DNA from: Nitrospirota bacterium
GTDB lineage: Bacteria; Nitrospirota; 9FT-COMBO-42-15; HDB-SIOI813
Assembly: GCA_016214375.1 (NCBI GenBank)
Contig: JACROQ010000013.1
Coordinates: 1 to 6,092, forward strand
DNA length: 6,092 nucleotides
Direction: 5' to 3'
Shown: piece by piece, positions 5,533-6,092 of the stretch
How the letters are laid out: every line of letters begins with the position of its first letter
Position numbering within the stretch: the stretch's first letter is position 1
The notes under the pieces: generated by a model
Database searches by the model: none
The model's input: the letters and a program-made list of their open reading frames with translations, nothing else
What the model was told of the DNA's origin: nothing
Made by a program: the position numbers and the translations under genes

Positions 5533-6092
5533 CTATAGGATGTACTTGTTGTCCTTTTTTACCGCTTTTATCTCTCTCCGTTTATCCTCAAACCCCTTTC
5601 TTCCCATCATCCCAAAGGTGAGCCTTTTCCCCTCTTCAACCCCGGGTTGGTCAAAAGGATTAATCTTATAGAGCCCGCCGGCAAACGCCGTCTGTACTTC
5701 AAACATATAGAACAACTGTCCTATGACCGAGGGGGTAATCCCGGGGATGTCCATGCGGCAATTAGGTCTTCCGGCCCTGGCAAGGGCGACCTCTGTGGCC
5801 CTCTGTTCCACATGGATAAGTTCATTGAGCGTATGCCCGCAGAGATAATTTATCCCCTCTATCTCTCCAAACGCCTCAGGGATAGGAATCTCCCTGTTAA
5901 ACTCTTCTACCCTGAGGAATGTGATGGTCTTATCATGCGGGCCTTCTATATATAACTGAAGCTGGGAGTGCTGGTCCGTCGCACCAATCGCCTTAACAGG
6001 GGTCTGACCCGCATAAACCGTCCGGCCGTCCAGTCCATATTTCTTCCCAAGACTCTCTGCCCACAACTGAACATACCACCCTATCAAACTCC
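5533..6092 (-). CDS. pgi: Glucose-6-phosphate isomerase, C-terminal part (gene runs off the window)
   Basis: About 186 C-terminal residues are present and the frame stays open to the window edge, so the start is outside; the TTG at 6087 is internal. The enzyme interconverts glucose-6-phosphate and fructose-6-phosphate in glycolysis and gluconeogenesis. Recognisable features are the YVQLWAESLGKK helix, the signature segment QTPVKAIGATDQHSQ followed by LYIEGPHDK, the GHTLNELIHVEQ helix, and NPFDQPGVEEGK, which ends in the conserved catalytic Lys. The order and spacing match ordinary bacterial Pgi, and there is no sign of damage. It stops 71 bases before serS on the same strand. The tail RREIKAVKKDNKYIL is basic and probably variable. 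Confidence 0.96.
   Translation of the reverse strand, partial: SLIGWYVQLWAESLGKKYGLDGRTVYAGQTPVKAIGATDQHSQLQLYIEGPHDKTITFLRVEEFNREIPIPEAFGEIEGINYLCGHTLNELIHVEQRATEVALARAGRPNCRMDIPGITPSVIGQLFYMFEVQTAFAGGLYKINPFDQPGVEEGKRLTFGMMGRKGFEDKRREIKAVKKDNKYIL

Overview
This 6.1 kb window is ordinary bacterial chromosome, densely packed with core-metabolism and translation genes. Layout from left to right: the end of ubiV and a full ubiT (+ strand); a palindromic repeat; ppsR (-); a short divergent promoter region; pyrF (+); a second palindromic repeat; then a long - strand block read from right to left as pgi (partial), serS, a third palindromic repeat, tRNA-Ser(UGA), tRNA-Ser(GCU), a DUF2155 lipoprotein, and a class I glutamine amidotransferase-like gene.

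The host cannot be named with certainty. The lipoprotein signal, the encoded CCA ends, the ubiV-ubiT pair and the DUF2155 protein point to a Gram-negative, diderm bacterium. The intergenic hairpin repeats, with cores rich in CTTCGCTTCGCTCAGG-like sequence, remind me of uncultured Nitrospirota or Desulfobacterota-type genomes. That is an impression from the sequence style, not a demonstrated placement.

Functionally, UbiV and UbiT belong to the oxygen-independent hydroxylation branch of quinone biosynthesis. PpsR switches PEP synthase or pyruvate phosphate dikinase, and so controls the pyruvate/PEP node. PyrF makes UMP and Pgi interconverts hexose phosphates. SerS sits directly upstream of two serine tRNA genes on the same strand, so the enzyme and two of its substrates may share a transcript. 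The lipoprotein start codon lies only 20 bases after the tRNA CCA end, with no room for its own promoter, so it is probably co-transcribed with the tRNAs.

The signals most worth a second look are: (1) ppsR and pyrF are divergent, lack Shine-Dalgarno sites, and each has a good -10 element 6-7 bases before its ATG, so both may be leaderless; (2) three long near-perfect inverted repeats sit at gene ends, two sharing a core but carrying different, internally self-complementary arms; (3) the ubiV-ubiT overlap; (4) the serS/tRNA-Ser/tRNA-Ser cluster; (5) a strong SD-ATG whose reading frame runs straight into one of the repeats, which looks like the stump of a lost gene. I see no defence system, CRISPR array, transposase or phage gene, and nothing that amounts to a wholly new multi-gene system.
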